Shown: positions 23,067-35,600, counted from the first letter of the stretch. The stretch is 64,000 nt of DNA from Arenicola marina (GCA_964019135.1 OZ025256.1:2170001-2234000); one strand, 5' to 3'. Translations and numbers: made by a program. The notes: generated by a model not told the origin, from the sequence alone.

Positions 23067-23415
23067 TCGGGTGGCGTATTGTTGTTCCGTATTTTTCTCA
23101 AAGCGCCAATTGCGGAATCATGATCTGCCGATGATATCATGGATACCATAAAGTGCAGTATCGTTATCCTTATCGTTATGTCTGATTTGATAGATGTGTT
23201 ATACATCTGGTTGGAAACTTCAAGTGGAACATTTACTTCATGGTTTGATGAATGCCAAGATCGCTCCTTTCTTTCGCGAACATATAAAGATATTTATTTG
23301 CATGCTGCATAAAGCAAAATGTTTTCAAAATATGGAACATAATCCTTGCATATTTCATAACGCTCGAACTTTTATTTTAGCAACCTGTCTTTTACCATTC
23401 TGAGAAAGTTCTACT
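23067..23415. other. No gene seen
   Basis: Unique-looking AT-rich spacer. Confidence 0.4.
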
Positions 23416-23417
23416 TG

Positions 23418-23552
23418 ACTAGGACCCCGACACTAAAGAAATGCGCAACGCATTTGTCCTATCAATTTGCGCAGGCCCGCTCTGCGAGCGAGTGTGCGAC
23501 TGCGTTGAGGCAGTAGGCGACATCCTAGCGGAGTGAGTCGAAGGCAGATAGT
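23418..23552 (+). repeat. Dispersed repeat family B, copy 2 (partial)
   Basis: Matches the distal half of the copies at 11968 and 57042: AAATGCGCAACGCATT, CTATCAATTTGCGCAG, GCGTTGAGGCAGTAGGCGAC and GAGTGAGTCGAAGGCAG. The proximal half is absent. Confidence 0.75.
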
Positions 23553-23559
23553 GGGACGA

Positions 23560-24615
23560 ACGGTAAAAAAACACGGTGAAGAAATCATGACCGGTCCGCC
23601 ATTCTAAGCAGCACAATGTCCGAATACAGTACCTGGCTATTTGGTTCTTACTTTTAAACTTTTCAGTTCTTTCCAGTACATCAGACACCTCCATCACTCA
23701 ATTCAACTTGCGTTTGTGCACTGGCACGATTGGCTGATATCAATTCCTGTTGGGCAGATTTTGCAGTTGCAAATAATTCATAACGTTGTAATGAACAGCT
23801 TTTGTTCAGGCAAGAAGGGTAACATGCTCTCAATGGCAGGTATTCCTCGCTCCTAAAGATACCCAGATCAAATTTTAAAACAAGACTCGTTCGCGGGATT
23901 GTGAAACTTGTCACACCTCCATCTTTTTAGATTGGGGCTGTTTTCGCCTGAGGTTAATATGTTCTGCGGTCCTTCCCACATACAGGGGTTGGCACTCCCA
24001 CGGTAGGCTAATCAATATCGACCCAGATACCTCTTGGTGCAGTGGAAGTGGCTGACCTGTCCTGAAACCCGTTGACGCATGCGTCCAAAGAGGACGGCTG
24101 ACCATTGAAATCTTACCGAGTCCCACTTCTCGCTTTGTTTGCCCTGCATGGTTCTTGTGCTTGCCCTCCGCGTGCTTGTTGTGGCATGGTCGGCAGCGTT
24201 AGAGGGCGGCCATGCCATTGTTGGTGGTTCAGCTCACGTAGGGAGACCTGCAGCTACGGCTGATAGGCTTTGTCCTGGGTCTCTACCATGGACAAGTCTT
24301 TGTCTATTCCATATGGTGGGCGACCAGCCTCATCCGCTGCTCGTTGCAACTCGCATTCAGCCACCATCTGCCCTGCCATTTCTAGCTATATGTTTTATCT
24401 CGTTTTACAATAGCGCTGTGTATTTATATTGTGCATTATCTAGAAATTTGTAATCCCGTTGAACACGCCGATGTTGCTTACTATGGATCCTTTTGTTTGG
24501 ATGGCACTGTCGTTGGCTTCCGTCTTCGCCGCCTTCGTCCAATTTATCTCAGGCAATGTCAAGTAACTATTCTGTGTGTTAGTGCTAACGCTCACCGGAC
24601 GCGGTGCGCGCTTAG
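23560..24615. other. No gene seen
   Basis: Short overlapping frames on both strands. No domain is recognisable. Confidence 0.4.
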
Positions 24616-24618
24616 CTA

Positions 24619-24820
24619 GTTGGTTGGTTGTATATTCATGGCGCTTCAACCAGTTTGGTCATATCGCGTCAATGGGAGAAGGAAGGGAGAGTGGAGCCAT
24701 GTCCCCGGGGGTAACCCCTTACTCTTAGCGAAAAAGGACATGGTATCTTTATCCTGCGACCGACCATACAGACATGGCCATGGCTCAAAGCGAGCGCTCT
24801 AACTATCTGGCAGGCCCCGA
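24619..24820 (-). mobile_element. tRNA-derived SINE, family A
   Basis: Inverse-orientation copy: TTGGTTGGTTGTATATTCAT at the 3' end, CATATCGCGTCAATGGGAGA, GAGCCATGTCCCCGG, GGACATGGTATCTTTATCCT, CAGACATGGCCATGGC. The head at 24790-24820 (GAGCGCTCTAACTATC-like) is retained but the middle of the tRNA-like part is missing. Confidence 0.85.
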
Positions 24821-26365
24821 TTGCGCTTACGCTAGCCGTGCGAAAGCCGCGTTTTTTGCAGTAATATATATAGAAGCTAGGAACCCAGGAAAAGAACAAA
24901 CGATGATACAAACATGGGGCTTGTGACATCCCGGATCCGACAGAAAACAATGACACCGTTATCGTTTTAGCATCAAATAGGATACACCATATGCAGTCCA
25001 GAATGAAAGGATGGCAAAGCAGCTTAGAAGATGTCTTCAAGAGATGCAGGACAGCTCAAGGGTCACAATTCACGAATACGGCTAATATATTTATGGCGTA
25101 AAAAAATCTAATGATTGGCCCACAAGCCGTGGGAAAATTTATCTGTAAATATAGTTCTCTAATTATACTTATACCATGATGGTCGTGGGTGCCAAGTACT
25201 ATATCTTAATGATCATATTGCTTGCAGGCGCGAAGATTTGAAAACTCTCTGCTCTCTGACTTTAACAGTCCTGAACATCCATCTGTATGAAGGGAGGGGG
25301 TAAACCCCCTAACCCCTTCCCTCCACCCCCAGCGATCCGCCACGGACATGATATATCGATTGCTTTTGTTAAAAGGGTCAACAAAACGTCTTTGTCTTGA
25401 AGTTATATAGCCAGCCGCAAACGTTTCTCGTAATGGTTTCGCTCATCTTGGTTCTTTCACTGTAAATTTGTTTAATACCATGTCATCTTGTTTCGTGTAT
25501 TTGTATTCTTACAAATCTCGTTAGGTCCGATATGATCATTGATATGTTAATTCGCCGTTGAGAACCTCGTCTAAATAAAGAGTGTAAGTTGGCACAAGTA
25601 TTAGTCATAATGTTAAAGCTCACTGCCCTGAGACATGGCTCGTCCATAATCTAGCCATTCTCAATATCGCGATAAGACCGGACCTATATAGGTTACATAG
25701 TCCTGCTTAAATCACCCAAACACCGTAATCCTCCCCAACGCCGCCCTGTGATTAATGGAAACTGACCTGTTGACCTCCTGCTGACGTCCGCTTAACATGT
25801 ATGCTCCCTGGACTAGGCATATTGGCTTCCTACATTTTTGTTGCATTTCATTACATTCCTCTCGACTATTTATGTCGATAATTCTCTTCTTCTTATCCCT
25901 ACTTGTTTCACTATCTTGCATGGTAGACTTGAAGTGTTCTCCGGTGAGTAGATGTACAGAATAAACCATACAATCGATAATATAACTCCTTTTTTTTGTA
26001 CCCATATATTTTGCCACAAAAATGATTCATTAGCTTTTAGTATTATTATTAGTAGTGGCTTAGATTCCTTATTGTGGCCTAAGTGACTCGAGGAATGTGC
26101 AACTGCTGGCACGTGCATGTCGATTACAATATGATGAAATGGCGATACCTCGTATTTGACCGACAAACGTTCACTGTCGACATTGAACGCACTAATTAAC
26201 GTAATGTTACCCGCGTAATTGCGTGAACATAAAACAGACGAATGGCTCAAACTGTATTCTTTTATTCGTTCATTACAACAAAGTAGCGTTTTGTACATAA
26301 AAATACGATCAATTATTGAGTAATAGCAACTTTACACTCGTCATGGTCCATAATATCACCCTTTG
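24821..26365. other. Mostly no gene; hAT-like end remnant at 25240-25350
   Basis: At 25240-25350, CTCTCTGACTTTAACAGT with GGGAGGGGGTAAACCCCCTA and GCGATCCGCCACGG resembles the right half of the 16988-17266 element. The remainder is spacer. A 142-codon minus-strand frame at 25870-26298 has no known motif. Confidence 0.4.
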
Positions 26366-26376
26366 TGGATGTTTGC

Positions 26377-26378
<2 letters not shown>

Positions 26379-26424
<46 letters not shown>
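26379..26424. repeat. (AT)n microsatellite
   Basis: About 45 bp of AT/TA dinucleotides with one G interruption. Confidence 0.95.
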
Positions 26425-26629
26425 GTAACAAATCATTGTCATATGCCACAGAATATCTCCTGTTGCGCCGGCATCCTTGCCTGTCTCGCCAACATATTTA
26501 CATGTTATTCTTCATAGATTCAGGTAAATAAGTACAAATATATAAATAAACAAATATTCATGCCACTCATTCATGCAGAATATAATGTCATTTATGACAG
26601 ATATGCAGATGCCACTCAGCATATATATA

Positions 26630-27020
26630 TGTGTGTGTCATCGCAATATCTTTCCGTTCATTTGTCTTAACTGTGTCATCACAATATCTTTCCATTCATT
26701 TATCATATCTGTGTCATCACAATATCTTTCCATTCATTTATCATATCTGTGTCATCACAATGTTTTCGTTCGTTTATCATGTCTGTGTCATCATCACTCA
26801 ATATATATACCCAGGTCAGTCCAGATATATATACCCGTGTCACTCAATATATTACATACATATATACCAGTGTCAAACATATATACCAATGCCACTTAAT
26901 ATATATACCAGTGTTACAAACATATACCAGTGTCAAACATATATATCCATTTCACTCAATATGTATACCGGTGTCACACATATATACCCATGTATCTCAA
27001 TGTATTTACCCGTGTCACTG
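26630..27020. repeat. 38-bp tandem repeat followed by ATATATACC-GTGTCA repeats
   Basis: About four 38-bp units beginning GTCATCACAATATCTTTCC (26637, 26675, 26713, 26751), then irregular copies of ATATATACCAGTGTCACTCA to about 27020. Confidence 0.85.
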
Positions 27021-27217
27021 ATAATAGAAATCGATGCCGCCATGTGTCGTCGCCCTACGTATCGTCACGTGACACTGGGCGGTGAAGTAGCTTTGCCTCT
27101 CCAATCCTTCCTTCAGCCAACCTTCATCCTCGCATAGCACCCACCATCACAAGCGCTTATTATCATAAGTCAGGTTTACTCAGAATTCAATATGACTTCT
27201 GACACCCAATTAATGTA

Positions 27218-27411
27218 ATGTCATGCATAACTGGAGAGAGGGGATCTCGATTACTTTGCCTGTCATATTACTACCGTTTATATATACAAGTTATCATGAT
27301 CGGAGACTTTAACGCCCGACTCTTTGAGCAATGTACCGTTGAGTCGAATTCTGTTTGGAATGATATAAGGGCACACGTTCCCTGGCTACAAGCATCGAGG
27401 CATTACAATTG
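27218..27411 (+). pseudogene. LINE endonuclease fragment
   Basis: The plus-strand frame reads VIMIGDFNARLFE, then SNSVWNDIRAHVPWLQASRH. GDFNAR is the hallmark block of the AP-type endonuclease of non-LTR retrotransposons. The frame ends before the downstream endonuclease motifs (SDH) and no reverse transcriptase follows, because the sequence enters a C-run tract at 27430 and then the receptor gene. It is a short relic. Confidence 0.65.
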
Positions 27412-27427
27412 AGGCTGGATATTTACC

Positions 27428-27472
27428 AGCCCCCCCCCCCCCCAAGCCCCCCCCCCCCTCCCCCTCCGCCCT
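27428..27472. repeat. Poly-C tract
   Basis: Long C runs (27430-27443, 27447-27458) lie just downstream of the receptor stop codon, in the part that would be its 3' untranslated region. Confidence 0.9.
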
Positions 27473-27546
27473 CGCCCACCCCTATAGCAACACCAAACTT
27501 ACAGGCGTGTGCTGGAGGTCGACCGCCCAGTGGCGGGGGCCTCATG

Positions 27547-28767
27547 TCACTTCCCCCCACCCCCTCCCCCAGTCCCGTGGATGGTCTGCAGGATCTTGTC
27601 TCTATGGGCGCGGTACCCAAGCATCAGGATCGACCTGATCTGCCTCCTGTAGTGCGCCCCGGTCAGGTAATACAGGAAAAAGTTGACGGCGTAGTTGAGA
27701 TAGAAGATGGTCCTGGTGATAGCAACGTGGCCGCTGAAGCGATCGACGTCCATCGACGGGTCCTGGATGCTCATACTGCGCCAGAAGTGCTGACACCACG
27801 TGACGAAGTACGGCAGCGTGAGGAGGATAAAGCACCAGGATATGGCAAGCAGAATGACGGAGAACTCCAACCGGATCCGGTTCTCCCTGAACACCATCCG
27901 GGGCTCGCAGCTGGCCGGCCCGCCGCCGCCCTTGGCTATCTTGGCCCTCAGCGTTCGGAAGATCGGGACGCTCAGGGCGGATATGACGATTGAAGGCAAC
28001 GCCGTGATCATGACGACGAAGAGCGCGTCCAGCATGAAGCTCAAGTGGCCGTAATCCGGGTTCCGGCTGCAGACCGAGTAGTCCGAGGTCGGCATCTGGT
28101 AGACCCCGCTGAGGAGCGGTTTATAGGAACACACGACGCCCGAGCACAGGAGCACCGCCACCGTGACCTTCTTGGCGAAGCTGCGCGCGCAGACGGCGCG
28201 CCGGTACTGCGGGTGGACGATGGCGATGTAGCGCTCGACCGTGAAGGCCACGATGAGCCATACGGAGGCAAACCGCAGCGTATAGGACACGTACAGAAAC
28301 AGATGGCAACCCACGGGCACGTTGATGAGCGGCACGTGGCTGTTACCCGGCCAACGCGGCAGCCCCTTCTCCAGCCACCCCATCAGCACGTACGTCAGCA
28401 AGATGAGGATGTGGCAAGCGCTCAGCGTCGCTAGGTAACACGTGGAGGATAAACGCAGCATGAACTTGGAGGTGAAGACGCTGAGGGACACGGCGTTGTC
28501 AAGGAGACCCACCACCACGATGACGGGGGTCACGTAGCCGTAGACGTCCTTCCCGATCTCCTGGATCCACCAATCGTGGGGGTCGCCGTCCCCGAGCCCA
28601 GGCAGCAGGCCCCCGGGATCCCCCTTCCCGCTCAGGTTCCCACCCAGACAGTCGTCGTCGTTTCCCGATAGGTAGGTGTTCCACGATGTCCGGTTCGATC
28701 CGGAATCGAAGGTCTCCTTCAGGAGCAACAGGAACATCTTATCCGACGTATCCGTACAATTCGTCAT
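27547..28767 (-). CDS. Class A (rhodopsin-like) G-protein-coupled receptor, orphan peptide-receptor type
   Basis: A single uninterrupted frame of 406 residues encodes a seven-helix receptor of the plasma membrane that should couple an extracellular ligand to G proteins. The N-terminal tail has three N-glycosylation sequons (Asn3, Asn25, Asn44). Helices: TM1 about 75-99 (LLDN, Asn91 at 1.50); TM2 109-131; TM3 152-177 with Cys154 for the disulphide, then ERY at 178-180; TM4 200-222; Cys233 in loop 2; TM5 244-270 with Pro258; TM6 300-325 with LLTLPY; TM7 350-370 with NFFLY at 362-366; helix 8 AHYRRQIR. Odd points: His119 stands where Asp2.50 is expected, TM4 lacks the usual Trp, TM6 has Thr in place of the CWxP Trp, and NPxxY is NFFLY. 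The end is a Gly run from a C-rich tract. I chose Met29 of a longer open frame (to 28851) because the earlier 28 residues come from a 24-bp DNA repeat. It resembles FMRFamide- or TRH-receptor-like orphans; the ligand is unknown. Confidence 0.92.
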   Translation of the reverse strand: MTNCTDTSDKMFLLLLKETFDSGSNRTSWNTYLSGNDDDCLGGNLSGKGDPGGLLPGLGDGDPHDWWIQEIGKDVYGYVTPVIVVVGLLDNAVSLSVFTSKFMLRLSSTCYLATLSACHILILLTYVLMGWLEKGLPRWPGNSHVPLINVPVGCHLFLYVSYTLRFASVWLIVAFTVERYIAIVHPQYRRAVCARSFAKKVTVAVLLCSGVVCSYKPLLSGVYQMPTSDYSVCSRNPDYGHLSFMLDALFVVMITALPSIVISALSVPIFRTLRAKIAKGGGGPASCEPRMVFRENRIRLEFSVILLAISWCFILLTLPYFVTWCQHFWRSMSIQDPSMDVDRFSGHVAITRTIFYLNYAVNFFLYYLTGAHYRRQIRSILMLGYRAHRDKILQTIHGTGGGGGGK

Positions 28768-28790
28768 CTTGAATTTGTGAAAGCACTTCA

Positions 28791-28865
28791 CCTTGAACTC
28801 CAATGTGACCTTGACCTTGAACTCCAATGTGACCTTGACCTTGAACTCCAATGTGACCTTGACCT
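28791..28865. repeat. 24-bp tandem repeat (3 copies) carrying AGGTCA half-sites
   Basis: Three near-perfect units of CCTTGAACTCCAATGTGA plus CCTTGA. On the receptor strand each full unit contains TCAAGGTCAAGGTCA, two AGGTCA hexamers with no spacer and an extended TCAAGGTCA half-site of the kind bound by ERR/FTZ-F1-type nuclear receptors. It lies just before the receptor start codon, so it is either 5' UTR, a regulatory cluster, or (if the first ATG at 28851 is used) a basic N-terminal extension. Confidence 0.9.
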
Positions 28866-28902
28866 ATGAATGTAGCCAGTTACGCATATTACGCCATGTC
28901 GG

Positions 28903-29027
28903 TATTTAAACTTCGCGTTCCAGAAGCATCGATGTATTATCCATTAAAATCCGGAAGTATATTTCACGTCGTGAAATAACGAGGCGACGATGCCATTGTG
29001 ACGTCACGTGCGATGATGATGACGTCG
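28903..29027 (-). promoter_or_regulatory. Candidate promoter of the receptor gene
   Basis: Upstream of the receptor start are a TATA-like TTTAAATA (28903-28910), a perfect CRE TGACGTCA (28999-29006) overlapping an E-box CACGTG (29005-29010), and a half-conserved second CRE TGACGTCG (29020-29027). The spacing (CRE about 90 bp upstream of the TATA-like box, which is about 135 bp upstream of the ATG) suits a cAMP-responsive core promoter. The motifs are visible; the promoter role is inference. Confidence 0.45.
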
Positions 29028-29029
29028 TA

Positions 29030-29636
29030 AACTAATATCACGAGACCTCTTTATGGTGCATTATTATTACGAAAAACTCGCCGGACTCAGACGCTGAAAA
29101 GCTAACTGGAGCAAAATTATTGAACGTATCCAAACTACGGCATGACATCAGACGGAGAATTCCTTGTTCCTCGCAAACCGCTGTAGCTCAGACCTTCGTG
29201 ACGTAGGTTAAATTGATCCTCACGTCGACCATTGGCGATCGGGAATATGAACGCAATCAGCGACATCAACTACGCAGTGGTGCCCTTCAAGTGGCCTCCT
29301 TCGCGGCTCTTGCGCTGTCGACACAGTGGCTCTCTTTGCCTGCAATGGACATGACAGAATCACGATTAGACACAGACAACAACCAGAGGGAGGCTGGTGG
29401 CTAGAATATCATATCGTCGGATGGGTGCGCTATTGAACGACGAGAAGACCGGTCAGTCGGCGAAAAGGTCACCACAACCACGGTAATGAATACACAAAGT
29501 GATCGATGGGTCAGCCATTAATCTTCACCGTTTAGTGTATCACCCCACCAGACACATACTCAATCCAATGAGCCGTCCAGGGGCGTGGGGCGGGCCTGAT
29601 TGGGGAGGTGGCAGGCGTTACTCCCCCACGGTACAG
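29030..29636. other. No gene seen
   Basis: Unique-looking sequence between the receptor promoter and the satellite. No RNA or coding feature is supported. Confidence 0.4.
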
Positions 29637-32600
29637 CGATCGATGGCTCTATAATAGGGCAGGGATTCAATACATTGGCCGGCGACCAGCGGCATGAATC
29701 GATGGCTCTATAATAGGGCAGGGATTCCATACATTGGCCGGCGACCAGCGGCATGAATCGATGGCTCTATAATAGGGCAGGGATTCCATACATTGGCCGG
29801 CGACCAGCGGCATGAATCGATGGCTCTATAATAGGGCAGGGATTCCATACATTGGCCCGCGATCAGCGGCATGAATCGATGGCTCGATAATAGGGCAGGG
29901 ATTCCATACATTGGCCGGCGACCAGCGGCATGAATCGATGGCTCTATAAGAGGGCAGGGATTCCATACAATGGCCGGCGACCAGCGGTATGAATCGATGG
30001 CTCTATTATAGGGCAGGGATTCCATACATTGGCCAGCGACCAGCGGCATGAATCGATGGCTCTATAATAGGGCAGGGATTCCATACATTGGCCAGCGACC
30101 AGCGGCATGAATCCATGGCTCTATAATAGGACAGGGATTCCATACATTGGCCGGCGACCAGCGGCATGAATCGATGGCTCTATAATAGGGCAGGGATTCC
30201 ATACATTGGCCGGCGACCAGCGGCATGAATCAATGGCTCTATAATAGGGCAGGTATTCCATACATTGGCCAGCGACCAGCGGCATGAATCGATGGCTCTA
30301 TAATAGGGCAGGGATTCCATACATTGGCCAGCGACCAGCGGCATGAATCCATGGCTCTATAATAGGACAGGGATTCCATACATTGGCCGGCGACCAGTGG
30401 CATGAATCGATGGCTCTATAATAGGGCAGGGATTCCATACATTGGCCGGCGACCAGCGGCATGAATCAATGGCTCTATAATAGGGCAGGGATTCCATACA
30501 TTGGCCGGCGACCAGGGGCATGAATCGATGGCTCTATAATAGGGCAGGGATTCCATACATTGGCCGGCGACCAGCGGCATGAATCGATGGCTCTATAATA
30601 GGGCAGGGATTCCATACATTGGCCGGCGACCAGCGGCATGAATCGATGGCTCTATAATAGGGCAGGAATTCCATACATTGGCCGGCGACCAGCGGCATGA
30701 ATCGATGGCTCTATAATAGGGCAGGGATTCCATACATTGGCCGGCGACCAGCGGCATGAATCGATGGCTCTATAATAGGGCAGGGATTCCAGACGTTGGC
30801 CGGCGACCAGCGGCATGAATCGATGGCTCTATAATAGGGCAGGGATTCCATACATTGGCCGGCGACCAGCGGCATGAATCGATGGCTCTATAATAGGGCA
30901 GGGATTCCATACATTTGCCGGCGACCAGCGGCATGAATCGATGGCTCTATACTAGGGCAGGGATTCCATACATTGGCCGGCGACCAGCGGCATGAATCCA
31001 TGGCTCTATAATAGGGCAGGGATTCCATACATTGGCCGGCGACCAGCGGCATGAATTGATGGCTCCATAATAGGGCAGGGATTCCATACATTGGCCGGCG
31101 ACCAGCGGCATGAATCGATGGCTCTATAATAGGGCAGGGATTCCATACATTGGTCGGCGACCAGCGGCATGAATCGATGGCTCTATAATAGGGCAGGGAT
31201 TCCATACATTGGCCGGCGACCAGCGGCATGAATCGATGGCTCTATAATAGGGCAGGGATTCCATACATTGGCCGGCGACCAGCGGCATGAATCGATGGCT
31301 CTATAATAGGGCAGGGATTCCATACATTGGCCGGCGACCAGCGGCATGAATCGATGGCTCTATAATAGGGCAGGGATTCCATACATTGGCCGGCGGCCAG
31401 CGGCATGAATCGATGGCTCTATAATAGGGCAGGGATTCCAGACGTTGGCCGGCGACCAGCGGCATGAATCGATGGCTCTATAATAGGGCAGGGATTCCAT
31501 ACATTGGCCGGCGACCAGCGGCATGAATCGATGGCTCTATAATAGGGCAGGGATTCCATACATTGGCCGGCGACCAGCGGCATGAATCGATGGCTCTATA
31601 ATAGGGCAGGGATTCCATACATTGGCCGGCGACCAGCGGCATGAATCGATGGCTCTATAATAGGGCAGGGATTCCATACATTGGCCCGCGATCAGCGGCA
31701 TGAATCGATGGCTCGATAATAGGGCAGGGATTCCATACATTGGCCGGCGACCAGCGGCATGAATCGATGGCTCTATAAGAGGGCAGGGATTCCATACAAT
31801 GGCCGGCGACCAGCGGTATGAATCGATGGCTCTATTATAGGGCAGGGATTCCATACATTGGCCAGCGACCAGCGGCATGAATCGATGGCTCTATAATAGG
31901 GCAGGGATTCCATACATTGGCCAGCGACCAGCGGCATGAATCCATGGCTCTATAATAGGACAGGGATTCCATACATTGGCCGGCGACCAGCGGCATGAAT
32001 CGATGGCTCTATAATAGGGCAGGGATTCCATACATTGGCCGGCGACCAGCGGCATGAATCAATGGCTCTATAATAGGGCAGGGATTCCATACATTGGCCA
32101 GCGACCAGCGGCATGAATCGATGGCTCTATAATAGGGCAGGGATTCCATACATTGGCCAGCGACCAGCGGCATGAATCCATGGCTCTATAATAGGACAGG
32201 GATTCCATACATTGGCCGGCGACCAGTGGCATGAATCGATGGCTCTATAATAGGGCAGGGATTCCATACATTGGCCGGCGACCAGCGGCATGAATCAATG
32301 GCTCTATAATAGGGCAGGGATTCCATACATTGGCCGGCGACCAGGGGCATGAATCGATGGCTCTATAATAGGGCAGGGATTCCATACATTGGCCGGCGAC
32401 CAGCGGCATGAATCGATGGCTCTATAATAGGGCAGGGATTCCATACATTGGCCGGCGACCAGCGGCATGAATCCATGGCTCTATAATAGGGCAGGGATTC
32501 CATACATTGGCCGGCGACCAGCGGCATGAATCGATGGCTCTATAATAGGGCAGGGATTCCATACATTGGCCGGCGACCAGCGGCATGAATCGATGGCTCT

Positions 32601-35600
32601 ATAATAGGGCAGGGATTCCAGACGTTGGCCGGCGACCAGCGGCATGAATCGATGGCTCTATAATAGGGCAGGGATTCCATACATTGGCCGGCGACCAGCG
32701 GCATGAATCGATGGCTCTATAATAGGGCAGGGATTCCATACATTTGCCGGCGACCAGCGGCATGAATCGATGGCTCTATACTAGGGCAGGGATTCCATAC
32801 ATTGGCCGGCGACCAGCGGCATGAATCCATGGCTCTATAATAGGGCAGGGATTCCATACATTGGCCGGCGACCAGCGGCATGAATTGATGGCTCCATAAT
32901 AGGGCAGGGATTCCATACATTGGCCGGCGACCAGCGGCATGAATCGATGGCTCTATAATAGGGCAGGGATTCCATACATTGGTCGGCGACCAGCGGCATG
33001 AATCGATGGCTCTATAATAGGGCAGGGATTCCATACATTGGCCGGCGACCAGCGGCATGAATCGATGGCTCTATAATAGGGCAGGGATTCCATACATTGG
33101 CCGGCGACCAGCGGCATGAATCGATGGCTCTATAATAGGGCAGGGATTCCATACATTGGCCGGCGACCAGCGGCATGAATCGATGGCTCTATAATAGGGC
33201 AGGGATTCCATACATTGGCCGGCGGCCAGCGGCATGAATCGATGGCTCTATAATAGGGCAGGGATTCCAGACGTTGGCCGGCGACCAGCGGCATGAATCG
33301 ATGGCTCTATAATAGGGCAGGGATTCCATACATTGGCCGGCGACCAGCGGCATGAATCGATGGCTCTATAATAGGGCAGGGATTCCATACATTGGCCGGC
33401 GACCAGCGGCATGAATCGATGGCTCTATACTAGGGCAGGGATTCCATACATTGGCCGGCGACCAGCGGCATGAATCAATGGCTCTATAATAGGGCAGGGA
33501 TTCCATACATTGGCCGGCGACCAGCGGCATGAATCGATGGCTCCATAATAGGGCAGGGATTCCATACATTGGCCGGCGACCAGGGGCATGAATCGATGGC
33601 TCTATAATAGGGCAGGGATTCCATACATTGGCCAGCGACCAGCGGCATGAATCGATGGCTCTATAATAGGGCAGGGATTCCATACATTGGCCGGCGACCA
33701 GCGGCATGAATCGATGGCTCTATACTAGGGCAGGGATTCCATGCATTGGCCGGCGACCAGCGGCATGAATCGATGGCTCTATAATAGGGCAGGTATTCCA
33801 TACATTGGCCGGCGACCAGCGGCATGAATCGATGGCTCTATAATAGGGCAGGGATTCCACACATTGGCCGGCGACCAGCGGCATGAATCGATGGCTCTAT
33901 AATAGGGCAGGGATTCCATACATTGGCCGGCGACCAGCGGCATGAATCGATGGCTGTATAATAGGGCAGGGATTCCACACATTGGCCGGCGACCAGCGGC
34001 ATGAATCAATGGCTCTATAATAGGGCAGGGATTCCATACATTGGCCGGCGACCAGCGGCATGAATCCATGGCTCTATAATAGGGCAGGGATTCCATACAT
34101 TGGCCGGCGACCAGCGGCATGAATCGATGGCTCTATAATAGGGCAGGGATTCCATACATTGGCCGGCGACCAGCGGCATGAATCGATGGCTCTATAATAG
34201 GGCAGGGATTCCATACATTGGCCGGCGACCAGCGGCATGAATCAATGGCTCTATAATAGGGCAGGGATTCCATACATTGGCCGGCGACCAGCGGCATGAA
34301 TCGATGGCTCTATAATAGGGCAGGGATTCCATACATTGGCCGGCGACCAGCGGCATGAATCGATGGCTCTATAATAGGGCAGGGATTCCATACATTGGCC
34401 GGCGACCAGCGGCATGAATCGATGGCTCTATAATAGGGCAGGGATTCCATACATTGGCCGGCGACCAGCGGCATGAATCGATGGCTCTATAATAGGGCAG
34501 GGATTCCATACATTGGCCGGCGACCAGCGGCATGAATCGATGGCTCTATAATAGGGCAGGGATTCCATACATTGGCCGGCGACCAGCGGCATGAATCGAT
34601 GGCTCTATAATAGGGCAGGGATTCCATACATTTGCCGGCGACCAGCGGCATGAATCGATGGCTCTATACTAGGGCAGGGATTCCATACATTGGCCGGCGA
34701 CCAGCGGCATGAATCGATGGCTCTATAAGAGGGCAGGGATTCCATACATTGGCCGGCGACCAGCGGCATGAATCGATGGCTCTATAATAGGGCAGGGATT
34801 CCAGACGTTGGCCGGCGACCAGCGGCATGAATCGATGGCTCTATACTAGGGCAGGGATTCCATACATTGGCCGGCGACCAGCGGCATGAATCCATGGCTC
34901 CATAATAGGGCAGGGATTCCATACATTGGCCGGCGACCAGCGGCATGAATCGATGGCTCTATAATAGGGCAGGGATTCCATACATTGGCCGGCGACCAGC
35001 GGCATGAATCGATGGCTCTATAATAGGGCAGGGATTCCATACATTGGCCGGCGACCAGCGGCATGAATCCATGGCTCCATAATAGGGCAGGGATTCCATA
35101 CATTGGCCGGCGACCAGCGGCATGAATCGATGGCTCTATAATAGGGCAGGGATTCCATACATTGGCCGGCGACCAGCGGCATGAATCGATGGCTCTATAA
35201 TAGGGCAGGGATTCCATACATTGGCCGGCGACCAGCGGCATGAATCGATGGCTCTATAATAGGGCAGGGATTCCATACATTGGCCGGCGACCAGCGGCAT
35301 GAATCCATGGCTCTATAATAGGGCAGGGATTCCATACATTGGTCGGCGACCAGCGGCATGAATCCATGGCTCCATAATAGGGCAGGGATTCCATACATTG
35401 GCCGGCGACCAGCGGCATGAATCGATGGCTCTATAATAGGGCAGGGATTCCATACATTGGCCGGCGACCAGCGGCATGAATCGATGGCTCTATAATAGGG
35501 CAGGGATTCCATACATTGGCCGGCGACCAGCGGCATGAATCCATGGCTCCATAATAGGGCAGGGATTCCATACATTGGCCGGCGACCAGCGGCATGAATC

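Noticed and set aside
21533-23206. 557-codon minus-strand frame as a real gene
   Set aside because: It is open only because the 22-bp unit lacks stops in every frame. There is no domain, signal peptide or splice context outside the array.
27409-27993. 194-codon plus-strand frame opposite the receptor
   Set aside because: It is the antisense shadow of the receptor's C-terminal half plus a C-rich tract, with no motif of its own.
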